43,025 nucleotides of DNA from DASPTT01 sp035623275 (GTDB lineage Bacteria; Actinomycetota; Acidimicrobiia; Acidimicrobiales; UBA8190), in contig DASPTT010000043.1 of assembly GCA_035623275.1 (NCBI GenBank), forward strand, positions 1-43,025. Direction: 5' to 3'. The notes below the pieces were generated by a model that had not been told where the DNA came from, made no database searches, and was given only the letters and a program-made list of their open reading frames with translations. Of this stretch, positions 16,633 to 24,571 are shown one piece after another (within the stretch, counting starts at the first letter, position 1; each line of letters starts with the position of its first letter). The position numbers and the translations under genes were made by a program.

Positions 16633-17384
16633 GGGCGCCCGATGGTGCGCACCAGGTACTCGCTCATCGTCACGTTGCGGAGCAGTTCGAGGTCGAGGCA
16701 GGCGGCGACGCTTTCCAGCATGGCGGCCACGTTGGCCTTGAGCACGGCCGCGTCGCCGCCGGCGTTGAAGAACAACATGGGGTCGGCCACGTGCGCCGCC
16801 GTCGGCCACGCTTCCTCGACGATGCCGTCGACGTCGGGGGCGTCCGGCGTCAGCGACCGGACGACTTCGTTGCGCACGTAGCGGCACCGAGGCTGGAGCG
16901 CGCCGGAGAGGGGCGACTGGGTGCCGTGCCAGCGCTCGATCCATGTGCGCTCGTCGAGGCCCGCCGGCCGGTGGATGAGCGAGACGGTGAGCACGCCGGG
17001 CGATCGCGTGCCGTCGGGCCAGTCCCGCGGCGGTGCATGGCGCGTCGTGCCGTAGTCCTCGTAGAGCGACTCGACCACCAGGTACGCGGCCCATGGAAGC
17101 CCGAGCCCGCCGATGACGTCGTCGACCGGGGCACGTCGGTCGTAGCTGTCGACCCACACCGAGACCTCGGCGGCCAGCGGCGCCTCTCCCGGCGGTGTGG
17201 GCACCGGCGACGGCACAGCGGCGGCCGCGCTGTCGTGCACGTTGACGCCGATCCCCAGCGCGCCCACCTCGGCCAGGCTCGGCGCGCTCGTCTCCAGGAG
17301 CACGGCCCGGAGGCGGTCGCCTGCCGCACCCCCGTCCTCGGCCGGTTGGGCCGCACCCCAGAGCAGGTACACGATCTTCTCCAC
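16629..17384 (-). CDS. EthD-like (dimeric alpha-beta barrel) protein of unknown function
   Basis: 251 residues starting MEKIVYLLWGAAQPAED. The central LIHRPAGLDERTWIERWHGTQSPL resembles the EthD domain found in some cytochrome P450 and catabolic clusters. The C-terminal half has a second barrel-like stretch (ADPMLFFNAGGDAAVLKANV), so the protein is probably an internal duplication of the ferredoxin-like barrel. Function is unknown; EthD-type proteins are often needed for degradation pathways. GTG 17384 is leaderless-like: TATGCT lies 6 nt upstream. It is divergent from the TrmO-like gene and shares its stop with the SnoaL-like gene. Confidence 0.65.
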   Translation of the reverse strand: MEKIVYLLWGAAQPAEDGGAAGDRLRAVLLETSAPSLAEVGALGIGVNVHDSAAAAVPSPVPTPPGEAPLAAEVSVWVDSYDRRAPVDDVIGGLGLPWAAYLVVESLYEDYGTTRHAPPRDWPDGTRSPGVLTVSLIHRPAGLDERTWIERWHGTQSPLSGALQPRCRYVRNEVVRSLTPDAPDVDGIVEEAWPTAAHVADPMLFFNAGGDAAVLKANVAAMLESVAACLDLELLRNVTMSEYLVRTIGRP

Positions 17385-17390
17385 CGCGGC

Positions 17391-17396
17391 AGCATA
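17391..17396 (-). promoter_or_regulatory. -10 element TATGCT, 6 nt before GTG 17384
   Basis: TATGCT on the minus strand ends 6 nt from the GTG start of the EthD-like gene, with no ribosome site between. Confidence 0.45.
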
Positions 17397-17428
17397 GGGT
17401 CGCGTCCGCCACGACCCGGGGGGCGCAG

Positions 17429-17890
17429 ATGAAGATCGTGATGGAACCCATCGGCACGGTGGTGGGGGGCCGGACCGAGCCCGAGGACGAACATTGGGGC
17501 GCCGTGCAGTCGAGCATCGTCCTCGACCCCGAGCGCGTCGGCGCCGATGCCACGGCCGGCCTGGCGGACTTCTCCCACATCGAGGTGCTCTACGTGTTCG
17601 ACCGGGTCGACCCGGCGACGATCGAGCGAGGGTCGCGCCATCCGCGCGGCAACCGGGCCTGGCCCAAGGTGGGCATCCTGGCCCAGCGGGCGAGGATGCG
17701 CCCGAACCGGATCGGCGCGAGCGTCTGCGAGCTGCTCTCGGTGGAAGGGCGCGAGCTCCAGGTCCGCGGCCTGGATGCCGCGGACGGCTCGCCCGTGCTC
17801 GACATCAAGCCCTGCATGGTGGAGTTCGCCCCCCGGGGTGCGCTGCGACAGCCGGCATGGGCGTCCGAGCTCATGCGCGACTACTGGTGA
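17429..17890 (+). CDS. TrmO-type (UPF0066/TsaA) SAM-dependent methyltransferase
   Basis: 153 residues. The fold is the small beta-barrel methyltransferase of E. coli TrmO, which N6-methylates threonylcarbamoyladenosine at position 37 of certain tRNAs. Motifs match: EPIGTVVGGRTEPED at the start, LADFSHIEVLYVFDRV, RHPRGN, LAQRARMRPNRIGAS and VLDIKPCMVEF. It is shorter than E. coli TrmO (235 residues) because it lacks the C-terminal domain, as do many single-domain homologues, some of which may act on other substrates. ATG 17429 follows GGGGGGCG. It lies 10 nt before the LON-domain gene on the same strand. Confidence 0.82.
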   Translation: MKIVMEPIGTVVGGRTEPEDEHWGAVQSSIVLDPERVGADATAGLADFSHIEVLYVFDRVDPATIERGSRHPRGNRAWPKVGILAQRARMRPNRIGASVCELLSVEGRELQVRGLDAADGSPVLDIKPCMVEFAPRGALRQPAWASELMRDYW

Positions 17891-17900
17891 GCGGGGCGGG

Positions 17901-18521
17901 GTGCCCGAGCAACTGCGCCGGCTCCCCATGTTCCCGCTCGGGACGGTGGTGTTCCCCGGCGGGCACCTGCCCCTGCACGTCTTCGAGGCGAGGTACCGGG
18001 CGCTCGTGGCCGAGTGCCTGGCGTCGGGCAGCGGGTTCGGCGTGGTGCTCATCACCCGCGGATCGGAGGTGGGCGGCGGCGACCAGCGCGTCGACGTCGG
18101 CACCGAGGTCCGCATCGAGGCGGCCCAGCCCCTGGAGGACGGGCGCTGGGCGCTGCTCGCCCGTGGCGTCGGGCGGATCGAGGTGGCGCAGTGGCTGGAG
18201 GACGCCCCCTATCCCTGCGCGATGGTGCGGGACCGGCACGACGCGGGCCTTGCCGTGGCGCCGGACACCGCGCGGCGGGCCGGCGCCGCCATCGCGCGCG
18301 CGCGAGCCCTGGCGGAGGAGCTGGGCCATGCCCTCGTCGGGCCCGCGCCCGGATCCGACGCGTCGGGGACGGACGGGCTGTGGCGCCTGTGCGACGCGGT
18401 GCCCTTCGGCGCCTTCGACCGCCAGCGCCTGCTGGAGGCTCCCGATCCCCGGGCCCGGGGCGAGCTCCTCGTGTCGCTTGCCGAGGCGTTGGGCGACGAC
18501 CTGGCCGCCATGCTGCGGTGA
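17901..18521 (+). CDS. LON substrate-binding-domain protein
   Basis: 206 residues matching the N-terminal domain of Lon protease without its ATPase or protease parts: RRLPMFPLGTVVFPGGHLPLHVFEARYRALV is the standard first block, followed by GFGVVLITRGSEVGGGD and the turn VGTEVRIEAA. Stand-alone proteins of this kind are widespread; their role is not settled. GTG 17901 comes 10 nt after the TrmO stop with GCGGGGCGGG directly before it, so the two genes are probably cotranscribed. It is convergent with the PIG-L gene. Confidence 0.8.
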   Translation: MPEQLRRLPMFPLGTVVFPGGHLPLHVFEARYRALVAECLASGSGFGVVLITRGSEVGGGDQRVDVGTEVRIEAAQPLEDGRWALLARGVGRIEVAQWLEDAPYPCAMVRDRHDAGLAVAPDTARRAGAAIARARALAEELGHALVGPAPGSDASGTDGLWRLCDAVPFGAFDRQRLLEAPDPRARGELLVSLAEALGDDLAAMLR

Positions 18522-18541
18522 CCGGGCCCGGGCGACCGGGA

Positions 18542-19390
18542 CTAGACGAACTCGATCAGGGCTTCCCATCCCCGCGGGGGCGGGGCGAGGCGCCAGTACT
18601 GCTCGGGCACGTTGGCGTCGAGGCGCTCGGTGAGGACGTGGTCGCGCCGCAGCGGGGCGACCTGGCTCTGGTAGCACTCGATGGCCGCCCGCTTGCGGCC
18701 CATGTCCACCTCCACGGGCACCACGGCGGGTGTCGGCCAGATCCCGGCCCGAAAGAGCCTGGCCACCCGCCAGGCCAGCAACCCGGGCAGGTGCTTGTAG
18801 CCGTGGTCCTCGTAGCAGAACCAGGCGGGCGCGCCCGGCTGCCCTTCCATGAGGGCGCGTGCCGCGAGCGCGGCGTCGTGCGTCGTGTCGTGGTCGGGGT
18901 TGGCGATGCCCATGGGGACGAACACGGCAGTGGGCGCCATCGCGTCGAGCGCGCTGCGCAGCGCCTCGGCCACCTCGCCCGACGCGGGCCGTGCGCCGGG
19001 TTCGAGGTACTGGTGGTCCGGGAATTCGAGCCACGACGACACGCCGCCCAGCGAGGCGGTGGCCGCTTCGTCCTCGGCGCGCCGGATGGCGACGACGTCG
19101 TCGCCGCTGCGGAAACCCCCCGCCGCGTCCCAGTCGGTCGGTGGGTCGGGGTAGGCGGGGGGACGTCCGCCGAAGACGGTGAGGACGTGAGTGCCCGGGT
19201 AGGTGCCGATGAGGTGAGCGGCGCCGAGCACGGCGTCGTCGAAGTGCGGGGAGACCACGACGACGTGCGCGAGCACCCCGGGTTCCACCAGCCCCCAGGT
19301 CGGTGCCTCGACGCCGAGGGCCTCCACCATCTCGTCGGCCTCGGACCGGGGCTGGGTCACGACCCGACCGTACCCCGGGCACGAGCCCAT
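18542..19390 (-). CDS. PIG-L family deacetylase
   Basis: 282 residues of the LmbE/PIG-L metal-dependent N-deacetylase family. The zinc motif is SPHFDDAVLGAA (PHxDD) near residue 45, with the third ligand probably the His in NPDHDTTHDA. Members deacetylate N-acetylglucosaminyl compounds such as mycothiol precursors or glycolipids; here the substrate is unknown. ATG 19390 overlaps the DinB stop as TGATG, which sets the start and implies translational coupling. The insert LTVFGGRPPAYPDPPTDWD is typical of a subgroup acting in natural-product or mycothiol S-conjugate metabolism, but I cannot place it further. Confidence 0.83.
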   Translation of the reverse strand: MGSCPGYGRVVTQPRSEADEMVEALGVEAPTWGLVEPGVLAHVVVVSPHFDDAVLGAAHLIGTYPGTHVLTVFGGRPPAYPDPPTDWDAAGGFRSGDDVVAIRRAEDEAATASLGGVSSWLEFPDHQYLEPGARPASGEVAEALRSALDAMAPTAVFVPMGIANPDHDTTHDAALAARALMEGQPGAPAWFCYEDHGYKHLPGLLAWRVARLFRAGIWPTPAVVPVEVDMGRKRAAIECYQSQVAPLRRDHVLTERLDANVPEQYWRLAPPPRGWEALIEFV

Positions 19391-20664
19391 CAGGGGGTGG
19401 ACCGGACCCCGTCGTCTCGCCGCTCGGCCAGCGTTCGGAACGCCTCGGGCACGCGGTCGACCTCGCCGAGGGACGACGAGGCGTAGCCGATGGCGTGGCG
19501 GCCGAAGCGGTCGCGTATGGCGTCGACGGAGCGGTCCACCCCCCAACGGGTGGACCCCCATGGCGACCCCGGCCGCGACCGGTCGTCGAGGCCGATGCCC
19601 GGCAGCTCGAGTTGGAGCCCGGGCTCGCCGACGAGGTTCGAGAGCGACACGCCGACGAGGGTGACGTCACGCTCCTCGGGGTGCGCGGCCAGGGCCTCGA
19701 GCGCCAGGGCGGTGGCCGCCTCCGCGAGCGTGAGGGTGGCGGACACTGCCACGGGGAAGGTCGACGAGCGCGTGACCGAGCGGAGCCCGGCGAATCGCAC
19801 CCGGACGGTGACGGTCCGGGCGGCACGCCGCCCGGCACGCAACCGGCCGGCGGCCCGATCGACGAGATAGCCGAGGGTGCTCCTGATCAAGGGCGCCGAG
19901 GCCGGCTGCCGTGCCAGGGCCGATTGGGCCCCCACCGACGAGGCGCGGCGCGCGGTGACGACGTGGCGGGGGTCGACGTTCTCCGCCAGCATCCCCAGCT
20001 TGCTGCTCGCGGCCTGCCCCAGCAGGGGCTCGAGCAGCTCGTTGCGGGCGCGTGCCAGTTGGCCGATCGTCTCGATCCCGGCTTCGGCCAGGCGCGCCCG
20101 TGTCACCGGGCCGACGCCCCAGATGAGCCCCACCGGCAGGGGGTCGAGAAAGGCGCGTTCGTGCTCGGGGTCGACGACGACCAGGCCGTCGGGCTTGGCC
20201 ACCTGCGAGGCGACCTTGGCCAGGTGCTTGGTCCGCGCCACGCCGACCGACACCGGGAGCCCGAGCTCGTCCCGCACCCGGCGCCGGATGGCCGCGGCGA
20301 TCTGCGCCGGGGCACCGAACAGGTGGGCCGCACCGTGCACGTCGAGGAACGCCTCGTCGATCGAGACCCGCTCGACGAGCGGCGTGAACTCCTCGAACAG
20401 GTCGACGACCGCGTCGCCGAGGCGCTGGTACTCGCCGAAGTGCCCACCGACGAAGCGGAGGTCGGGGCACAGCCGGCGGGCCTGCCATCCGGGCATGCCG
20501 GAGCGCACGCCCGTGGCCCGCGCCTCGTAGGAGGCGGCGAGGACCACCCCGCCGCCGACCGCGATTGGCCGTCCGCGCAGGCTCGGGTCCAGCAGCTGCT
20601 CGACCGACGCGTAGAAGGCGTCGAGGTCCGCGTGGAGGATCGTCGCGGCCCGGGGGGCGCCCAT
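19390..20664 (-). CDS. dinB: Y-family DNA polymerase IV
   Basis: 424 residues. The catalytic carboxylates are in ILHADLDAFYASVEQL (Asp at about 12 and 14) and SIDEAFLDV (Asp and Glu near 100); RGRPIAVGG and ASYEARATGV are fingers residues, and GVGPVTRARLAEAGIETIGQLA is the helix-hairpin-helix. It is a low-fidelity lesion-bypass polymerase. The late LQLELPGIG could be a degenerate beta-clamp motif. ATG 20664 has no Shine-Dalgarno but TAGCGT 6 nt upstream. No LexA box was found in the 100 bp upstream. It is coupled to the PIG-L gene through TGATG. Confidence 0.92.
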   Translation of the reverse strand: MGAPRAATILHADLDAFYASVEQLLDPSLRGRPIAVGGGVVLAASYEARATGVRSGMPGWQARRLCPDLRFVGGHFGEYQRLGDAVVDLFEEFTPLVERVSIDEAFLDVHGAAHLFGAPAQIAAAIRRRVRDELGLPVSVGVARTKHLAKVASQVAKPDGLVVVDPEHERAFLDPLPVGLIWGVGPVTRARLAEAGIETIGQLARARNELLEPLLGQAASSKLGMLAENVDPRHVVTARRASSVGAQSALARQPASAPLIRSTLGYLVDRAAGRLRAGRRAARTVTVRVRFAGLRSVTRSSTFPVAVSATLTLAEAATALALEALAAHPEERDVTLVGVSLSNLVGEPGLQLELPGIGLDDRSRPGSPWGSTRWGVDRSVDAIRDRFGRHAIGYASSSLGEVDRVPEAFRTLAERRDDGVRSTP

Positions 20665-20670
20665 GCCCCG

Positions 20671-20676
20671 ACGCTA
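20671..20676 (-). promoter_or_regulatory. -10 element TAGCGT, 6 nt before dinB
   Basis: TAGCGT on the minus strand ends 6 nt from ATG 20664; no ribosome site intervenes, so the dinB-PIG-L mRNA is probably leaderless. Confidence 0.5.
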
Positions 20677-20770
20677 ACCGAACAGGTGTTCGAATCGGGC
20701 GGGCGTGTGCACCGACGGCCCCCGGGACTGAACGGCCGGGCGAACAGGACCGGTCGCGGGGGCGACGGCG

Positions 20771-21064
20771 TCAGACGGTGAAGGCGATCCCCATCGCCGT
20801 GACCACCGCGCCGAGCGCCACGGCCAGGGCGAGCAACAGCAGCAGGATGGCGGCCTCGCGCAGGAGACCGCGATCGGCGGTCGCCGCCCTTGGCTCTGGG
20901 GTCGTGGCGTGGACATAAGCGCCCGTCAAACCCGTCGGCAGGGTCGCCGGCAGGGTCGGCGGGAGGCCCAGGAGCCCGGGGCTCTCGTCGTACCCGGTGA
21001 ACCCGTCGGCGACGGGCCCCACCCGCTCGTCGGTCACCGTGGGGGGTTCCAGCAGCTGTGTCAT
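20771..21064 (-). CDS. small single-span membrane protein (97 aa)
   Basis: 97 residues: a polar, Pro/Gly/Thr-rich N-terminal two thirds and one hydrophobic segment at the C-terminus (AAILLLLLALAVALGAVV), so it is probably tail-anchored with the N-terminus inside. No family recognised. ATG 21064 follows GAGGGGGC. About 65 nt upstream is a 23-bp inverted repeat that resembles a DosR/DevR site. The gene is divergent from the DUF1800 gene. Confidence 0.6.
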   Translation of the reverse strand: MTQLLEPPTVTDERVGPVADGFTGYDESPGLLGLPPTLPATLPTGLTGAYVHATTPEPRAATADRGLLREAAILLLLLALAVALGAVVTAMGIAFTV

Positions 21065-21129
21065 CTCGTGCCCCCTCTGTCTTGCACCGAGGGTGTCCTG
21101 TTGCGAGCGTGCGCCGCGGTGCGGACATC

Positions 21130-21152
21130 CCGTAGGGCCGATGGTCCTACGG
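21130..21152 (-). promoter_or_regulatory. 23-bp palindrome, DosR/DevR-like operator candidate
   Basis: CCGTAGG and CCTACGG face each other across 9 nt, and pairing continues inward to a 10-bp stem with one G-T pair. Read on the minus strand, GGACCATCGGCCC fits GGAC-N-WW-N-G-N-CCC, the DosR-like pattern also seen at 1095-1108. It lies between the divergent small membrane protein gene and the DUF1800 gene. Confidence 0.35.
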
Positions 21153-21203
21153 TCGTCGTCCGGCCGGCCCCTAACAATTCCCTCATCTCCGCATGACACG
21201 GCG

Positions 21204-22553
21204 GTGACCCCGTTGCGGCGCGATAGGAGGGTGGATGCCGCCGACGCCGTCGCGTTGCTCTACCGCCGGGCCGGCTTCGGGGCCTCGCCAGCCGAGCTGC
21301 AGGCCGCGCTGGCCGCCGGCTACGAGGCCACGGTGGTGTCGTGGGTCGCCGGGCTCTCGTCACCCGACCCGGGCACCGCGTCGCTGGCGCCGCCCACCCT
21401 GACCCCGTATCCGGTGAGCTTCGCATCGCTCGGCGCCGGGTCCCCGGCGCGGGCACAGCTCGAAACCACCCTCCGGCGGGAGTTCCCGACCCTGGTCCAG
21501 TGGTGGGTGGCCCGCATGATGGCGGCCACCAACCCGCTCACCGAGAAGCTGCCGCTGCTGTTGCACAACCAGTTCCCGACCGCGGTGTCAAAGGTCCGGT
21601 TCCCGAGCCTCATGCTCGGGCAGAACGCGGTGTTCCGCCAGGCCGGTGCGGGGTCCTTCGGCGCCCTCACCGTGGCCGTGGCCAAGGACCCGGCCATGCT
21701 GATCTGGCTGGACGCGAACTCCGACCACAAGGCGCATCCCAACGAGAACTTCGCGCGCGAGCTCTTCGAGCGCTTCACCCTGGGGATCGGCAACTACAGC
21801 CAGGCCGACGTGACGGCCGCCGCAGCCTGCTTCAGCGGCTGGCGCTTCGATCCGCGCGCGGGCGGGTTCGGCTTCGACGCGGGCGACCACGATGCCACGC
21901 CCCAGACCGTGCTGGGCCGGTCCGGGGTGGACACCGGGGAGGAGGTGATCGCCGTCGCCACGGCCCTGGCCGCCTCGGCGCACTGGGTGGTGAGCCGGAT
22001 GTGGAGCTTCCTCGCCTATCCGGTCGCCACCGACGACCCCGTGGTCTCCGACCTCGTGCCCGGTTACCAGTCGGACCTGGACATGGGCCGGCTCCTGCAG
22101 GCCATCTTCCTCCACCCCCAGTTCGCCTCGAGCACCACCGTCGGCGGCCTCGTCAAGCAACCGGTGGAGTGGCTCGCCGGCGCCCTGAAGGCCCTCGGCG
22201 TGTCGCCGGCATCGGTGGTCGACGGCACCGTGCCGGTCACCGGGGCCCTGGCGGGGCTCGGCCAGGTCCCCTTCGACCCGCCCAGCGTCGGCGGGTGGCC
22301 ACAGAACGAGGGCTGGCTGTCGACCGCCGCCACGTTGGCGCGTTGGGAGGCGGCGGCCCGCCTGGCGCGATCGCCGGTGGTGGACATCTCCTCGGTGGCC
22401 GACGCCGCCGCCGGCGACCGCCCGGATGCGGCCGCGACCCTTCTGTCGGTGTCGTGGTCGTCGAGCACGGCTCAGGCGCTGGCCCAGCTGGCCGACGACC
22501 CTGCCGGGCTGGTGACGCTGGCGCTGGTGTCCCCCGAGTACGTGAGCAATTGA
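21204..22553 (+). CDS. DUF1800 family protein
   Basis: About 449 residues, recognisable from ALLYRRAGFGASPAELQAAL, VQWWVARMMAATNPLTEKL, LLHNQFP, NENFARELFERFTLGIGNYS (the conserved NENFARELLELFTLG block) and FDPPSVGGWP near the end. The family is nearly always encoded next to DUF1501 proteins and is thought to act in the cell envelope; its biochemical role is unknown. The start is uncertain: GTG 21204 overlaps the stop of a four-codon ATG frame (21193-21207), while AGGAGG at 21225-21230 is too close to GTG 21231 to serve it. No signal peptide is visible from GTG 21204. The DUF1501 gene follows 13 nt later. Confidence 0.8.
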   Translation: MTPLRRDRRVDAADAVALLYRRAGFGASPAELQAALAAGYEATVVSWVAGLSSPDPGTASLAPPTLTPYPVSFASLGAGSPARAQLETTLRREFPTLVQWWVARMMAATNPLTEKLPLLLHNQFPTAVSKVRFPSLMLGQNAVFRQAGAGSFGALTVAVAKDPAMLIWLDANSDHKAHPNENFARELFERFTLGIGNYSQADVTAAAACFSGWRFDPRAGGFGFDAGDHDATPQTVLGRSGVDTGEEVIAVATALAASAHWVVSRMWSFLAYPVATDDPVVSDLVPGYQSDLDMGRLLQAIFLHPQFASSTTVGGLVKQPVEWLAGALKALGVSPASVVDGTVPVTGALAGLGQVPFDPPSVGGWPQNEGWLSTAATLARWEAAARLARSPVVDISSVADAAAGDRPDAAATLLSVSWSSSTAQALAQLADDPAGLVTLALVSPEYVSN

Positions 22554-22566
22554 GGGCAGGCGCGCC

Positions 22567-23883
22567 ATGGCCGACAACACGCAGCAGGTGACGCAGGGTG
22601 CGGGCCGGTTCTCCCGCCGGCGGTTCCTGGCCGGTGCCGGCGGCATCGCGGGGGCGGCGGCCGTGGCGGGCCTCGGCGGCTACTGGCTGGAGCAGCATCT
22701 GACCGCGCACGGCTTGCCGGTGAACGCCACGGCGTCGGCCGCCGACGGCCCCGTCCTCGTCGTCCTCACCCTCTACGGCGGGAACGACGGGCTCAACACG
22801 GTGATCCCCTACGAGAGCTCGGCCTACGCGTCGGCCCGCGGCCTGCTGGCCGTCGACCCGGGCACCGTGCTGCCGATGGCCGACGGCTTCGCCCTCCACC
22901 CGTCGTTGGCCCAGTTCCACGGGTTGTGGCAGAAGGGCCGGCTGGCGGTGGTGCACGGCGTGGGATATCCCCAACCGAACTTGAGCCACTTCGCCTCCAT
23001 GGACATCTGGCAGAGCGCGAGCCCCGACGGCTCGCAGCCCACGGGCTGGCTCGGGCGGTGGCTCGACGTCACCGGACGCGACCCCCTGCGGGCGCTGGCC
23101 ATCGGGCCGATGCTCCCGCTCGAGCTGAGCGGGGCCAAGGTCCAAGGGGGCGCCGTCCCGCCACCACCGCTCCTGCTCCCGGGGACGGCGGTGGGCCAGC
23201 AGGCGTTCAGCGCCATGCAGCGGGCGGCCGCGGGATCGCCGGCACTGGTGGACGACGTCACGGCCTCGGGCAGCGACCTGCTCCTGCTGGTCAAGGAGCT
23301 CGGCCCGCTCTTCGACCGGGCGGGCGCCTCGGGCGCGGGGGCGTCGACGAACCTGGAAGGCGGCGCGGGGGGTCTGGCCATCGCGCAGGGCGGCGGCGGG
23401 CGGAGCGCGGGGAACGTCCTCGCCCAGCAGCTGGCCATGGTCGCCGCCATGATCGAGGCCAAGGTGCCCACCAGGGTCTACGCGGTGAGCCTCGGGGGTT
23501 TCGACACGCACGCGGACCAGCTGGCCACCCAGAAGGCCCTGCTCGACGAGCTCGACGCGGCGGTGCCGTCGTTCCTCTCGGGGCTGGCCTCGAGCGATCG
23601 GCCGGTGGTGGTGCTCATCCACACCGAATTCGGCCGGCGGGTGGCCGCCAATGCCAGCGAAGGGACCGACCACGGCGCGGCCAACGTCGTGCTCGTCGCC
23701 GGCCACCAGGTCAAGGGCGGCTTCTACGGCGACGCGCCGACCCTCACCGCGCTCGACGACAACGGCAACCTCCGGTTCTCCACGGACTTCCGCTCGGTGT
23801 ACGCCACCGTGCTCGACCAGGTGATCGGCGTGGATCCACGTGGCGTGCTCGGTGGCAGCTTCTCCACACTGTCGTTCGTCTGA
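22567..23883 (+). CDS. Tat-exported DUF1501 family protein
   Basis: 438 residues. A twin-arginine signal is present (RFSRRRFLAGAGGIAGAA). The mature domain is the sulfatase/phosphatase-like DUF1501 fold: VLVVLTLYGGNDGLNTVIPY, the family's first block with GGNDGLN, RLAVVHGVGYPQPNLSHF, the conserved GFDTHADQ and HTEFGRRVAANASEGTDHG split over a short gap, with His and Asp residues fitting an alkaline-phosphatase-type site. Function unproven. It pairs with the DUF1800 gene 13 nt upstream. Its stop is embedded in a triple 17-bp repeat. Confidence 0.88.
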   Translation: MADNTQQVTQGAGRFSRRRFLAGAGGIAGAAAVAGLGGYWLEQHLTAHGLPVNATASAADGPVLVVLTLYGGNDGLNTVIPYESSAYASARGLLAVDPGTVLPMADGFALHPSLAQFHGLWQKGRLAVVHGVGYPQPNLSHFASMDIWQSASPDGSQPTGWLGRWLDVTGRDPLRALAIGPMLPLELSGAKVQGGAVPPPPLLLPGTAVGQQAFSAMQRAAAGSPALVDDVTASGSDLLLLVKELGPLFDRAGASGAGASTNLEGGAGGLAIAQGGGGRSAGNVLAQQLAMVAAMIEAKVPTRVYAVSLGGFDTHADQLATQKALLDELDAAVPSFLSGLASSDRPVVVLIHTEFGRRVAANASEGTDHGAANVVLVAGHQVKGGFYGDAPTLTALDDNGNLRFSTDFRSVYATVLDQVIGVDPRGVLGGSFSTLSFV

Positions 23884-23930
23884 CACCGTCGACCGTCTGA
23901 CACCGTCGACCGTCTGACACCGTCGACCGC
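23880..23930 (+). repeat. three tandem 17-bp units containing the DUF1501 stop codon
   Basis: The unit ctgacaccgtcgaccgt lies at 23880-23896, 23897-23913 and 23914-23930 (last base changed). Each copy carries the TGA that ends the DUF1501 frame; the later copies are out of frame, so the first is the stop in use. The 3' end of the gene has evidently been duplicated. GTCGAC inside the unit is palindromic. Confidence 0.85.
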
Positions 23931-23934
23931 CAGG

Positions 23935-24393
23935 TCAGGCCAGCGGGCTGCGGCCCGTGGCGAACCATTCCGCCATCATGGGCTCGATCGAGCGGCTGAC
24001 GAGCTCGACGCGGGGCCCGCTGGTCCCCATGCAGTAGGCCCACAGGGCCGACCCGTCGGGCAGGGGTGCTCTCACCTCGACCTGCAGTCCGCTGCGGACG
24101 AGCGTGTCGATGTCGCCATCGACGTCGTCGGACCAGTAGCCGAGGTGGTGGACACCCGATGTCGACGGCATCCACAACGTGCCTGGGACAGCCTGCAGCA
24201 CCTCTAGCCGGGGCTCGCTCATGGAGTAGGCGAAGCGGATCGGGACGGTCCGCTCGCCCTCGGGGGTCTCGACCGTCTGCTCCAGCGCCATCTCGTCGCA
24301 CCACCGGTATCCCGCCACCGAGGTGAACCACTGCAACGTGCCGTCGAAGTCCTCGACGACGATGCCCGAGTGGTACAGGTCGTCGGCCTTCAT
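23935..24393 (-). CDS. VOC-family (glyoxalase-like) protein
   Basis: 152 residues: MKADDLYHSGIVVEDFDGTL is the first betaalpha unit with a metal-ligand His, GVHHLGYWSDDVDGDID the second, and PRVELVSRS contributes the last Glu. Activity is not predictable. ATG 24393 has GGAGAGGGAGG upstream. It is divergent from the catabolic operon at 24521 and shares a 127-bp intergenic region with it, so the two may be co-regulated. Confidence 0.8.
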   Translation of the reverse strand: MKADDLYHSGIVVEDFDGTLQWFTSVAGYRWCDEMALEQTVETPEGERTVPIRFAYSMSEPRLEVLQAVPGTLWMPSTSGVHHLGYWSDDVDGDIDTLVRSGLQVEVRAPLPDGSALWAYCMGTSGPRVELVSRSIEPMMAEWFATGRSPLA

Positions 24394-24507
24394 GGCGGGC
24401 CTCCCTCTCCCGGTGGGGGTCGTGCCGGTGTCCGTCGGCGCGGCACCGGAGCCGATCATCGCAGATCCGCCGAGGGCCCGAGCGAGCCGAGGCCGGTGGT
24501 GATCGCG

Positions 24508-24513
24508 TATGGT
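24508..24513 (+). promoter_or_regulatory. -10 element TATGGT, 7 nt before a short leader ORF
   Basis: TATGGT lies exactly 7 nt upstream of ATG 24521, not at a useful distance from the SDR start itself (24568). It would therefore start transcription at the leader ORF. Confidence 0.45.
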
Positions 24514-24520
24514 GCCGGCG

Positions 24521-24571
24521 ATGACGCAGTGCCGCGCGACGGTCATGACCACCATGGGCGACGGCCGGTGA
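24521..24571 (+). CDS. putative 16-codon leader ORF coupled to the SDR gene
   Basis: ATG 24521 opens a frame MTQCRATVMTTMGDGR that stops at TGA 24569-24571, overlapping the GTG start of the SDR gene at 24568 as GTGA. The -10-like TATGGT 7 nt upstream fits a leaderless transcript beginning at this ATG. The SDR start itself has no Shine-Dalgarno sequence, so ribosomes finishing the short frame could restart there. It may alternatively be a chance frame with the real mRNA start elsewhere. Confidence 0.4.
   Translation: MTQCRATVMTTMGDGR

Noticed and set aside
23880..23930. CRISPR-like array
   Set aside because: The 17-bp units are directly adjacent without spacers and too short; they are a tandem duplication of a gene end.
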